Positions 55,527 through 64,000 of a stretch of 64,000 nucleotides of DNA are shown piece by piece (the stretch's first letter is position 1; every line of letters begins with the position of its first letter). The stretch spans positions 2,313,365 through 2,377,364 of the forward strand of contig JAEUWY010000008.1 in NCBI GenBank assembly GCA_022059125.1, written 5' to 3'. The notes beneath the pieces are model-generated. The model was not told the origin of the DNA. It made no database searches and was given only the letters and a program-made list of their open reading frames with translations. The translations under genes and the position numbers were made by a program. The stretch comes from Corynespora cassiicola. Its lineage: Eukaryota > Ascomycota > Dothideomycetes > Pleosporales > Corynesporascaceae.

Positions 55527-58500
55527 TACAAGATATTTATAGTGCCTATACCGCGTTCGGAATGCTGTCTTCTATTTTTTACCTTTTTTTATGCGTATTA
55601 GGTTGTACGCGCCTCGGAGATCTAAAACTGTAAATATCTGTGCTCCAGATAGCCTATCTCTGAGCTCTTGAATGTTTGGTAGTGGATATCTATTCTTAAT
55701 TATGATGTTGTTGAGTTTTCTAAAATCCATATATAACCGTAGGAATCTATCTTTTTTAGAAACAAAAATAATCGGGTATTCCGCCTCTGACGTTAATTCG
55801 CGTATAAATTCTTTTTTAAAATTTTTATTAAGGTATGCTCGTAACGCTACAAGTTCTTTTTTTAATAAACTGTAGATAGGCTTAAAAGTCGGATACTTTC
55901 TTTTCTAAAGGGCTATTTCGCAGTTCTAGAGCTGATGCTTAGATAACGTTCTGTCGTCTACTTCTTCTCGAAAAAGTAGTTTCTATTTACTGTACTTTTT
56001 GGGGATTCTAGAAGTTACGCAAGTTATCTCTAAAACTTTTACTTTTTTGTCTAGTAGCTTTTTATTAGATCTGGCGGAGTTAACCTTTCTTTTTAAAAGC
56101 GTCTTATTTAATCTCTTACTGCCTATGTTATTCAGCGTAATTTTATCTACTATTAAACGCTGCTGATGCGTAGGTCCTGATGTAATAGCGTAATCACATT
56201 CTATAAATAAAAGCTTCTTTCTTGCCTAATCAATGTATAGATTATGCTTTCTAAACTATAGAAGTTCTAAAATAATGTTGTGGATAGCCGTGCCTATAAT
56301 GTCGAAGGAAATCTCTTTCTGGTGTCTCTGGATGTCCATAATAGTTGTGGCTTCTTAATCTATTAATACTTTTTCTGGTATTTTTCTTCCAGTTACTGTG
56401 TGGAGGAAATAGAGTCGCTCGTAGATATGCGTTTTTGCTTTACTACGCTTTACAGCCTGCTGTAAAAGGTAGTTACGCTAAGCCTCTATATCTAATAATA
56501 CTTTTATCTAGTATCTATTAAATTTAACAGGTAGCTTAACTAAGTTTTCTAAGTTAGTAGCGCATAATGCCTTAGGTCGATCCTAGGCGCTAGGTGCTGT
56601 TCTAAAAAAGACTCGTTGCTAAATCTATATAAGCGTTTTTTATTCCAGTAACGTTCGCAATTCTTATATAGGCACATTTACTAGAGATTTTGCGTATATT
56701 TTCTATTAACTAGCATATTTATTACGAGTTCTTTGTTTTTATTTATCCTAGGGAAGTGTCGCGCTTATTATTTGTTCTATAGGTAAGTATCGTATACGTG
56801 TATTTCGCAGTTAAACTACTGTTACGTACATTTACGTAGTTTCTTTAGAAACTATTCTGCTACTACTTTATCCGAGTAATAGATCTAGTATTAGTCTTCT
56901 CTGCAGGACGTCTATAAGTAGCTTATATATTTTAGATTTTTTAGGTCTAGGTAGTATTGCAGTTCTTGCGTGTTTCGGCTTTATAGAGGGTTTAAAACCG
57001 TGTTTAGTTCGCTGTCAGGGTCTGGTAGAACTCCTAGTCTGATTTCTAAATCTGGTTAATTAACTTATTTCTATACTTTAGAGCTGCGTCGTTGTCGGCG
57101 TTTCTCTAAGTCTTAATTTTTTTTGTCTGAGTTGTGGTTTCTCTCTAACTGTTTGCGCGTTACAGGTGATTTTTTCTACTATACAAGCGTTTTTATTAAA
57201 TCTCTTCTGTTTTCCTTACGAATCTCGGCTAATTCTTGTTTCTATTCGAAGTCCTTGTCGACCTAAAATTTAGTAAGTTCTTCTGATTCGTACTTACAGC
57301 CGTAGTTGCTTAAATATTTTTTGTAATCGTATGCGTCGCGAAAAGCTTCTTCTTTTTTAGAGCTAGGTTTTTTAAACTTAACTTCTTTAAGGATACTTCT
57401 AAGCTCCGTCTAAGTGCCTTTGTCTTAATACTAAATATAATTAAAAAATCTCTCCGTTTCTCTGTATTGCAGTGGTTCGCTGTCGCAGATAAGTTCTGTT
57501 TTATAAAATCTATCTACAACGACTTTCTATTTATTATCTGCGTTAGATTCGTTATTCGGAGTAGTTTGCAATACATTTAGCTGTTAAACAATCTTGTTTT
57601 TTAATTAACAGTCTTTTGTGATATAGCCTGTCTTTCCACACGCGTAGCAAGTTATAGCCCTGCTCTTAAGCTTATTGTTTTTCTTTTTATTACTTTTTTA
57701 TTCTGATTTCTGGATATTACTAAGAACTATTAGTTTGTCGCTATAGATGTTATAAGTAAAATACGTTACCTTGCGTTCAACTCGTTTACTGGTGTTAGCG
57801 TTGTAGTACTCTTTGCTATAGCTTGGTTTGGTACGTTGTTCGTATCTTAGATTCCGGTTCTGGCGTAATTCCATTCGTAATTCGTACAGTTTCTAATCGA
57901 TATTAATAGACTTATTTATAAGTTGTTTAAGCGTGTCGAGCTGAGCTCCAGAACGCATAAGTTCTTCTTTAACGTTAGGTTTAAGTCCCTAACGGTACAT
58001 CGTTATAAGTGCTTTGTTATTCTATTTGGTAAGAATCGACAGTTGCTGAAATTCATTGGCGTAGTCAGCAGCTGAAGCCCGTTGTTTAAGATGTTAGATA
58101 GCTCGTCCGGCAATTGTATCCTTGTTAGAGACTCCGAAAACTTGTTTAATCTTTTCTTTGAATTTGTTGAAGTCTTCTATCTATTCGTTAACGTCGTCGT
58201 TGGCTTCGCCATTTTTGTACTTGATGAGAGCTGGTTTAATCTATTAAAATGCTTTGCCTCTTATGTACGTGGCTGCAAATATGACGTGTTTCTTTTCCTT
58301 AACGTTTCTATTTTGGAAGTCGAAGAATAAGTTGAGCTGCAAGAGCCAGTCTTCGAGCTTGCTTCGTTCTTTATGGTAGAGGTCAGGTGTTGCTACTTTG
58401 ATAGAATTGTTGTCTGCCGTGTTAGGTTGTACGATTGCACTAGTAGTGGCCTTAGCACCAACAGTGCTACTGGTCGGGGTTGAGGGTGCGCGTGATTCTG

Positions 58501-58531
58501 AAGTGGTACTTATTTTGAAGGGTGTTTACAA

Positions 58532-58900
58532 TGTTAAGGCTGTGCTACAGGCTATGAGCGAGGCTAGGGAGCAAGTAGCTGCTTGGGTTGATTCTTAGGG
58601 ATAAGTACTGGTAGGGTCACGTGAGTGAAACGATGTGCGATATGCTGTACGGGTCCCCGTGTTGGCGATAGAGCACGATAGGTTGATAGTTAATTCTAAA
58701 CGATAGATTTGCTAATAAGGTGAACACAATTATAGAGTACAATTGTGTGGACTATATACATGTGCCTGAGGCTTCTGCTCAGTACTGCTTAGTTGCTCAG
58801 TACTGCTGAGCAGACTGATTAACTGAGCACGTTACGTGACCAGCTATGGCGGTGCGACCCTGTCGGCCCCGTCATTGGCCCACGTTTGTGGCTTATAACA
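58532..58900 (-). repeat. 5' LTR of the 6.8-kb gypsy element
   Basis: It is 369 bp and the better-kept copy, running from TGTTAAGGCTGTGCTACAGG to GGCTTATAACA. Confidence 0.9.
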
Positions 58901-60522
58901 TTAATGTCACCCTACTGTAAGTACTATAACTTTTATTAATATATTTTTATTTTTATTTATAGTTAATTAATATTACTATTATACAGTAAATAATAAAATA
59001 AATTTATTAGAAAATATATAAAGAAAAAATTTAAAATTAGCGATAACTATTAAATATAAATAATTAGAATTTACTTATATTTATTAAAAAATTTAAATAG
59101 TAAAATTAAATAATAACTAATTTTTTATATATATTAAATTATTTTTACTACTTTTATTTACTATTTTCTTTAATACGTAACTAATACTAATACTATTAAT
59201 ATATATATATTATAGCCCGTGCCGAAAATTATAAAATCTTTATTTATTTTCTTTTTATTTAATTTTTACGTATATAAATTTTTAGTTACATTAACTATAT
59301 ATAAATATAATTTTTTATTTAAAAATTAATAATTATAAAAATTTTATAATTTATAATTACGTAAATTTACTATAGCTTATTAGTTTATATAATTTATTTG
59401 AAAAAAATTTTAGTAGTTATTTAAAGAATTTAAAATTAAATTACTACTGTATTTATTTATAAATTTATTAATAAATTATTAAAAATTTTTAAAAAATAAA
59501 TACTTATAACTATTTTATATTACTAAATATATATATATATATATATATAACGCTGTTAATAAAAATATTTAAATTTTTTTTATTAAAAAAAAAAAAATTT
59601 AGTAAAATTTACTATATAAAGCTTATAAATAATTATAAAATTATTTATTTTAATAGTAGATAATAATAATAAATTAGCGTAAGTTATAAAATTAAAAAAT
59701 TAAAAATTATAAATATATAATTTTTTTTTAAAAAAAGCAGTTTTTTTTAGTAAAGTTTAGTTTTTTTTATATTCTAGTACGTATTATTAAATAGTTTTAT
59801 ATTCAATTATTAAACAGCTTTACTATATAACTTTTTTATTTTAAATTTTTTTATTTATAGTTTCTAGCTTATTAGTAAAACTTAGTTTTACTACTAGATA
59901 TAAATATTACTACTTATATTTAATTTTAGTTATTAAATCATTTTATATATTACTAAAACTTAGTTTAGTAAAATAGTTTTTTAGCTGCTAAACCTGCTCT
60001 AATATACTTTATTTAAAATAACTAATTATTTTTTTTAATATTTTTTACTTTTTTATATTACTTAAATAGCTAGAGATTTGCTGTAGAAAATATATCGTGT
60101 TTTATAAAACTCTAAATCTAAAATTATAGAAATAACTTTTTAAAAATATATATATTATATATACTTATTATTTAGTTTTAATATAGTAAAAATAAAAATA
60201 AAAATAAATTATAGTTTTTTCAATTACTTTACTAATATTTTAGAAACCTTTATATTCTAGTGATAACTTTTTATTATAGAATATATATATCTCTGCTGCT
60301 AGCTAAACTTAGATAACAACATGATAGATGCTCTCTTTTGCCACGATTTTGGCTTATGCACATGTATCTGCTACCAACTATGCTTAGACAAAATTGCATT
60401 CATTCGTCTCTTCCGCCGCCACCTTGGCTCATGTACATCTGCCCGCTGCCAACTAAGCTCAGACAGCAATGCATTGATATGTCCTTTTCCAATCCCCTCC
60501 CTCCTACCAACATGACCAGGTC
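58901..60522. other. AT-rich decayed sequence and 3' flank of the prenyltransferase gene
   Basis: It begins with TTAATGTCACCCTACTGTA, which matches the terminus of the Tc1-type element at 45158. The rest to about 60300 is AT-rich with (TA)n runs (59526-59550) and no recognisable protein. From 60300 normal composition returns; two imperfect repeats around ATGCACATGTATCTGCTACCAACT (cut here) at 60354 and 60430 lie downstream of the prenyltransferase stop. Confidence 0.45.
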
Positions 60523-61542
60523 CTAGACGTGCATGCTCGCCATGACCAGCTCACCCACCAGACCCGTGACCAAAACGCCACTGACCCACCACTGGCTGTT
60601 GACAAAGAAGTCCCTACACCTCCGCGGGTCCCACACATCGAGGCGAGCCAACATGAACAGGGCAGACAGAGACGACACGGCAGCGCTAACCAGGAATGGG
60701 CCCCGCATCAGGCCGCCGCAGACGACGGTCACGCCCAAGAAGCCGGCCATGGCGCTGGCGAGGGACAGCAGGAACAGCTTGGGGAAGTGGCGCACGGCGA
60801 TGGCCAGGGAGCCGACGCGGGCCTTGAGGTCGTCCTCGATGTCCTGGAAGGCGTAGACGGTGTCGTAGGTGATGTTGAAGAGAGTCTGGGACGCGAACAG
60901 GGCGATCATGGCCTTGCTGCGGTCCTGGGGGTTGGGGCCCCCCGCAGCAACGGCATAGGGCCCGTCGACGATGGCGGCGTCAATCAGGTAGACGGCCCAG
61001 CCGACACCGGTACCCAGGATCAGCTGGGGGAAGTTGCAGATGCGCTTCATGAAGGGGTAGATGAGGCCGAGGATGGTGGTGGCCAGGGCGTGCTGGCCGG
61101 CGCGGTCGGGCAGCGTGGCGTAGAGGAGGGCGTGGCGGGCGAGGACGAGGACGAGGGTGGTGGCGAGGGCGTCGGGCGTGGTGATGGCGCCGCGGGCGAG
61201 GGGCCGCTTCTTGCAGCGGGCGACCTGGCGGTCGAGGTCTTGGTCGACGGTGTCGTTCCAGGCGCAGCCGAAGCTGCGGAGGATGAGGCCATCGAGCAGG
61301 AAGATGCCCGTCAGCCAGCTCCAGTCGGCCGCTGTGAGGGATGTCGGGCAGGTGATGTTGACGGAGTAGAGGAAGCCGATGAAGTAGGGGAAGTAGACGC
61401 CCAGCAGTCCAGCGGGCTTGCTCACGCGCATGAGCTCCAAGTATGGTTTTATAGAAGGCTTTGTTGCCCCATCTTTGGGCTTTGACGAGATGGCCGTCAG
61501 TTTGGCAGGTGCCGTCTCTACAAAAGTATATTGGGTGGACAT
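60523..61542 (-). CDS. UbiA-family aromatic prenyltransferase
   Basis: An integral membrane prenyltransferase of 339 residues, intronless, that transfers an isoprenoid from its diphosphate to an aromatic acceptor. The two Mg2+-diphosphate motifs are present: N96-D-x-x-D-x-x-x-D in CAWNDTVDQDLDRQ, followed by KKRPLARG, and D227 to D238 in YDTVYAFQDIEDD. The N-terminal part has the YLELMRVSKPAGLLGVYFPY segment seen in 4-hydroxybenzoate polyprenyltransferases and in fungal meroterpenoid enzymes. I chose ATG 61542 (MSTQYTFVETAP); the frame is open to 61590. The protein has no obvious mitochondrial presequence, and the divergent neighbour is a Baeyer-Villiger monooxygenase, so secondary metabolism is more likely than ubiquinone synthesis (inference). 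GC content is far above that of the left half of the window. Confidence 0.88.
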   Translation of the reverse strand: MSTQYTFVETAPAKLTAISSKPKDGATKPSIKPYLELMRVSKPAGLLGVYFPYFIGFLYSVNITCPTSLTAADWSWLTGIFLLDGLILRSFGCAWNDTVDQDLDRQVARCKKRPLARGAITTPDALATTLVLVLARHALLYATLPDRAGQHALATTILGLIYPFMKRICNFPQLILGTGVGWAVYLIDAAIVDGPYAVAAGGPNPQDRSKAMIALFASQTLFNITYDTVYAFQDIEDDLKARVGSLAIAVRHFPKLFLLSLASAMAGFLGVTVVCGGLMRGPFLVSAAVSSLSALFMLARLDVWDPRRCRDFFVNSQWWVSGVLVTGLVGELVMASMHV

Positions 61543-62534
61543 GATGTTTGTGGGCTCGACTACGATACGTAGACTTGTGAGGTAGTTCAACAGAAGGCAG
61601 AGGTTGGAACGAATTAGTTCTAGGGCTCTCTATCTCGACTGCAAAACCAGCTCTTAAACGCTACAGTACCATCCAGCTCTTCCGGCTGTCGGATCCATTT
61701 CGCGCGCCCTATTTCCTGCATTCCTATGCGTTGTAGATCGAACATACAAGGCCTTTCGGGGGGTTTGATAAGTGGTCGGTGCATTTCACTGCAAAAGCGC
61801 ATCCACGATGAGCACGCGGGAGACCATTAGATGAACCAGAAACACAGAGAAACTCACAACGTGTTACTCAAGTTACTTGGAGACATATGTTATGTGTAAA
61901 ATCCATAACAAATTGTAGTATAAAAAAAAGAATATAGAATAAAGAGCTGCTATAAAAATTTAAATTATAAACAGTCCAACTATACTATAGTAAAATGCTA
62001 CTTTAGCTTAAAATGATTACTTGATTCACCTATAGTGACGATACAGTTGAGAGTCTAAACTGTTTGGTGCCATCGGCTAAAACGTTACATGGTATCCCTT
62101 GGCGTTGAAGTGTAGTGTCAAATTGTACCCACCTAGCCATGGTGCCACTTGAAACACGGGTTATTTTGCCCAACGTCGGAGTCCGACGCCACAAAATGGC
62201 GACGTTATAGCCAGCTGGCCGTTGGCTCGTTCGCTGCCGAGCCGGCATGGACGGAGGAGGGCCAGATGCGGTGGAAGAAGGGGAAATGGCTGGAGCAACG
62301 GAACGGAATCAAACGGATGAAGGAGCAGCGGCAGAATAAAAGGCCTCGGATGGTCAATTGACATCAAGGTGTATATCTCTGGTGCAAAACCCGTCAATTC
62401 GGCCACAGACAGACATTGTTTTGGAAACTGCCGCCTCCTCATCCCCCCCTCCGCTTCAGAATCCTATCACGGGTTCTCCCATTCACAGAAGGCCCTTTTC
62501 ACCCGCGGGAAAAGGCAGAGGAAACACGCAGACG
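61543..62534. promoter_or_regulatory. Divergent region between prenyltransferase and monooxygenase
   Basis: About 1 kb between two divergent starts. A short AT-rich patch (about 61860-62020) sits in the middle and may be a decayed repeat. No gene is supported here; frames such as 62161-62442 (minus) have no domain. Confidence 0.5.
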
Positions 62535-64000
62535 ATGGCTCTGCCCGACGCCACCGACCTTGAGGCGCGCTATGCGCAGGAGCGCGACAAACGACTGCGA
62601 CCAGATGGCATGCAGCAGTACAGCCGACTCCCCAGTGAGCAAGAAACCCCGCTAGCCCACGACCCATGGCTTGGGCTAGGGGGCCAGCAAGGCCAGCAGG
62701 AGGACCCACTCCAGGACGGCGCCGAGGTGCAGTTCCTTATCATTGGCGCCGGGCTCGTGGGGCTGCTGGCAGGGGGGCGGCTGGTGGAGGCGGGGTTCTC
62801 TGCCCAGGGTATGTGCCTGGTGGATGTGGCCGGCGGCTTCGGCGGGACCTGGTACTGGAACCGCTACCCGGGCCTGCAATGCGACGTCGAGAGCTACATC
62901 TATCTGCCGTTCCTCGAGGAGACGGGCTACGTGCCGTCGCAAAAGTACGCATCGGGAGAAGAGATCCGGCAGCACTGCGAGCGCGTGGCCGGCCACTTTG
63001 GGCTGCGCGGGCAGTTTTCGACGCGGGTGCTCAGCGCGACATGGGACGAGGGGCGGCGGCGGTGGGTGGTGCGCATGCGCAGGGAGGGCGATGGCAAGGG
63101 CGCGGACGGAAAGCAAGGCGAGGAGTTCACCGTCTTCTCGCAGTTTGTAATCCCCGCCAGCACCATCTTCACGGCGCCCAGGATGCCCAAGCTGGACGGC
63201 TTCGACGAGCTGCGGGCCAACGTGCCCGTCTTCCACACGGCGCGCTGGGACTTTGACTGCACGGGCGGGTCGCCGACGGACCCCACGCTGTCCAAGCTCA
63301 AGGGCAAGCGCGTCGGCGTCATGGGCACGGGCGCGACGGCGGTGCAGGTCGTGCCGGCCGTGGCTCGGTATGCCGGCCACCTCCACGTCTTCCAGCGCAC
63401 CCCGTCCTACTGCGGCCCGCGCCGGCAGAAGGCGACCGACAAGGCCGCGTGGGCACGTGACGTCGCGACCGGCCCCGGCTGGCAGAAGGCGCGCCGCCTC
63501 AACTTCGACACCTTCTTCGACGGCGAGGAGCGCGGGCCCGACCACCCGGACCTCGTCGCCGACGGCTGGACCCAGACGGCCCGCGGCTTCGCCGGCTTCA
63601 TCGGCGGCCCGCGCCTGGTGACGCCCGAGACGGCGGCCGACCACGCAAACGCCCTCCGCGAGCTCGACGTGCCGCTGGCCGAGCAGGCCCGGGCCCGGGT
63701 GCGCGACCTCGTAGCCGACCCGGCCACGGCCGAGCGCCTGGAGCCGTGGTACCCCATGTGGTGCAAGCGGCCGGCCTTCCAGGACGAGTACCTCCCCGCC
63801 TTCAACCAGCCCAACGTCAGCCTCGTCGACACGGACGGCAAGGGCGTCGAGCGCTGCACCGCGCGGGGCATCGTCGTCAACGGCGTCGAGTACGAGCTCG
63901 ACGTGTTGATCCTGGCCACGGGCTTCCTGCTGGCGACGGGCGCTGACGCCGCCCCCGCCGAGCTCTTTGGCATCCCCGTGACCGGCCGCAACGGCCGCCG
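62535..64000 (+). CDS. Baeyer-Villiger monooxygenase (FAD-dependent), 3' end beyond window
   Basis: This is a flavoprotein that inserts oxygen next to a ketone using NADPH. The frame from ATG 62535 is open to the window edge, giving the first 488 residues; fungal relatives are about 550-650 long. An N-terminal extension of about 65 residues is followed by the FAD Rossmann motif FLIIGAGLVG (GxGxxG at 71-76), GGTWYWNRYPGLQCD, ESYIYLPFLEETGY, the type I BVMO fingerprint region around VFHTARWDFD (near 230-240), and the second, NADPH-binding motif GVMGTGATA near 260. ILATGF lies close to the edge. It is divergent from the UbiA gene. Such enzymes expand rings in fungal meroterpenoids of the austinol and terretonin type (family knowledge). 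The coding region is very GC-rich, so the opposite strand also shows a long spurious frame. Confidence 0.88.
   Translation, partial: MALPDATDLEARYAQERDKRLRPDGMQQYSRLPSEQETPLAHDPWLGLGGQQGQQEDPLQDGAEVQFLIIGAGLVGLLAGGRLVEAGFSAQGMCLVDVAGGFGGTWYWNRYPGLQCDVESYIYLPFLEETGYVPSQKYASGEEIRQHCERVAGHFGLRGQFSTRVLSATWDEGRRRWVVRMRREGDGKGADGKQGEEFTVFSQFVIPASTIFTAPRMPKLDGFDELRANVPVFHTARWDFDCTGGSPTDPTLSKLKGKRVGVMGTGATAVQVVPAVARYAGHLHVFQRTPSYCGPRRQKATDKAAWARDVATGPGWQKARRLNFDTFFDGEERGPDHPDLVADGWTQTARGFAGFIGGPRLVTPETAADHANALRELDVPLAEQARARVRDLVADPATAERLEPWYPMWCKRPAFQDEYLPAFNQPNVSLVDTDGKGVERCTARGIVVNGVEYELDVLILATGFLLATGADAAPAELFGIPVTGRNGR

Larger units (their letters stand above)
52113..58900 (-). mobile_element. Ty3/gypsy LTR retrotransposon, 6.8 kb, RIP-mutated
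   Basis: Two 369-bp LTRs (52113-52481 and 58532-58900) start TGTTAAGG and end TTATAACA/TTATAATA. By eye they differ at 19 positions, all transitions. Coding sense is minus: a CCHC-type zinc knuckle of gag near 57,610-57,650 (His changed to Tyr), reverse transcriptase at 55,197-56,100, and integrase near 54,050-54,450 with DFVTGLP, VVIDRFTKYAEI and ISDRDKLFT. RT precedes IN, hence Ty3/gypsy. The polyprotein frame is broken by many stops. The two flanks do not show a clear target duplication. Confidence 0.9.
51587..60300. other. Second AT-rich transposon block
   Basis: It contains a foldback-element fragment, a Ty3/gypsy element that is moderately RIP-mutated, and about 1.4 kb of decayed sequence. 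Base composition is AT-rich but the gypsy part keeps more G and C than the 30-45 kb block, so it was mutated less. Confidence 0.8.

Noticed and set aside
58082..58598. Plus-strand frames within the gypsy element (58082-58330 and 58398-58598)
   Set aside because: They are antisense to gag and have no conserved pattern, unlike the 52565-53134 frame. Treated as chance.
60529..61485. 318-codon open frame on the plus strand
   Set aside because: It is the mirror of the UbiA prenyltransferase gene, a by-product of very high GC3. Its composition (Gly/Glu/Asp/Val-rich) is not protein-like and it has no domain.
62676..63644. 322-codon open frame on the minus strand and other long frames over the monooxygenase
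   Set aside because: They are mirrors of the GC-rich Baeyer-Villiger monooxygenase frame, which alone shows FAD and NADPH motifs in correct order.
1..64000. tRNA, rRNA and CRISPR features
   Set aside because: I scanned for tRNA B-box-like GGTTCGA contexts (for example at 5 and 29213) and found no cloverleaf partner. No rRNA-like stretch or spaced short direct-repeat array was seen.

Overview
This window is nuclear DNA of a filamentous ascomycete (Pezizomycotina). The evidence is genes with short (47-95 bp) GT-AG introns, a Zn2Cys6 regulator, fungal-type MFS transporters, GPI-anchored and small secreted proteins, and AT-rich blocks made of transposons that carry the one-way C-to-T / G-to-A scars of repeat-induced point mutation (RIP). 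I cannot name the species. A plant-associated fungus with an isochore-like ('two-speed') genome would fit, but that is inference.

Layout. (1) 1-29 kb is ordinary gene-bearing DNA: an MFS transporter (1005-2774, -), a DJ-1/PfpI protein (3778-4491, -), a dead Fot1/pogo transposon (5195-7045), an SDR oxidoreductase (7906-8673, -) divergent from a GH38 alpha-mannosidase (9378-12784, +), a putative galactoside-use group (MFS sugar transporter 14914-16696 -, Zn2Cys6 regulator 17038-18692 +, GH35-type beta-galactosidase 18733-20448 -), a five-exon GPI-anchored surface protein (21476-22789, -) that is invisible to single-ORF searching, a 14-TM drug-type MFS transporter (23659-25714, -) and a cysteine-rich single-pass membrane protein (26467-27479, -). 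(2) 29.8-45.4 kb is a RIP-mutated AT block: a foldback element, a truncated gypsy copy, and a Tc1-type element with long inverted repeats that was split by a complete Ty3/gypsy element with a perfect 5-bp target duplication (TTAGA). (3) 45.9-51.6 kb is a small gene island with three paralogous small secreted cysteine-rich proteins and a fourth secreted protein with a probable Kex2-processed pro-region. (4) 51.6-60.3 kb is a second AT block with a 6.8-kb Ty3/gypsy element (369-bp LTRs) on the minus strand. (5) 60.5-64 kb is strikingly GC-rich and holds a divergent pair, a UbiA-type aromatic prenyltransferase and a Baeyer-Villiger monooxygenase cut by the window edge. This is probably the start of a meroterpenoid-type biosynthetic cluster.

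The most interesting part is the secreted-protein island enclosed by two RIP-degraded transposon blocks. The three paralogs share an eight-cysteine scheme, a WRY(R/K)EW core and a (V/I)DC(D) C-terminus, and this is the arrangement expected of fast-evolving effector-like genes. Other notable points are an antisense, zinc-cluster-like ORF inside the gypsy element, a family of DNA transposons whose termini share an AAGCGAG core, and the transporter-regulator-hydrolase group. All gene models with introns were built by hand from reading-frame continuity and splice signals; exon sums are multiples of three in every case.
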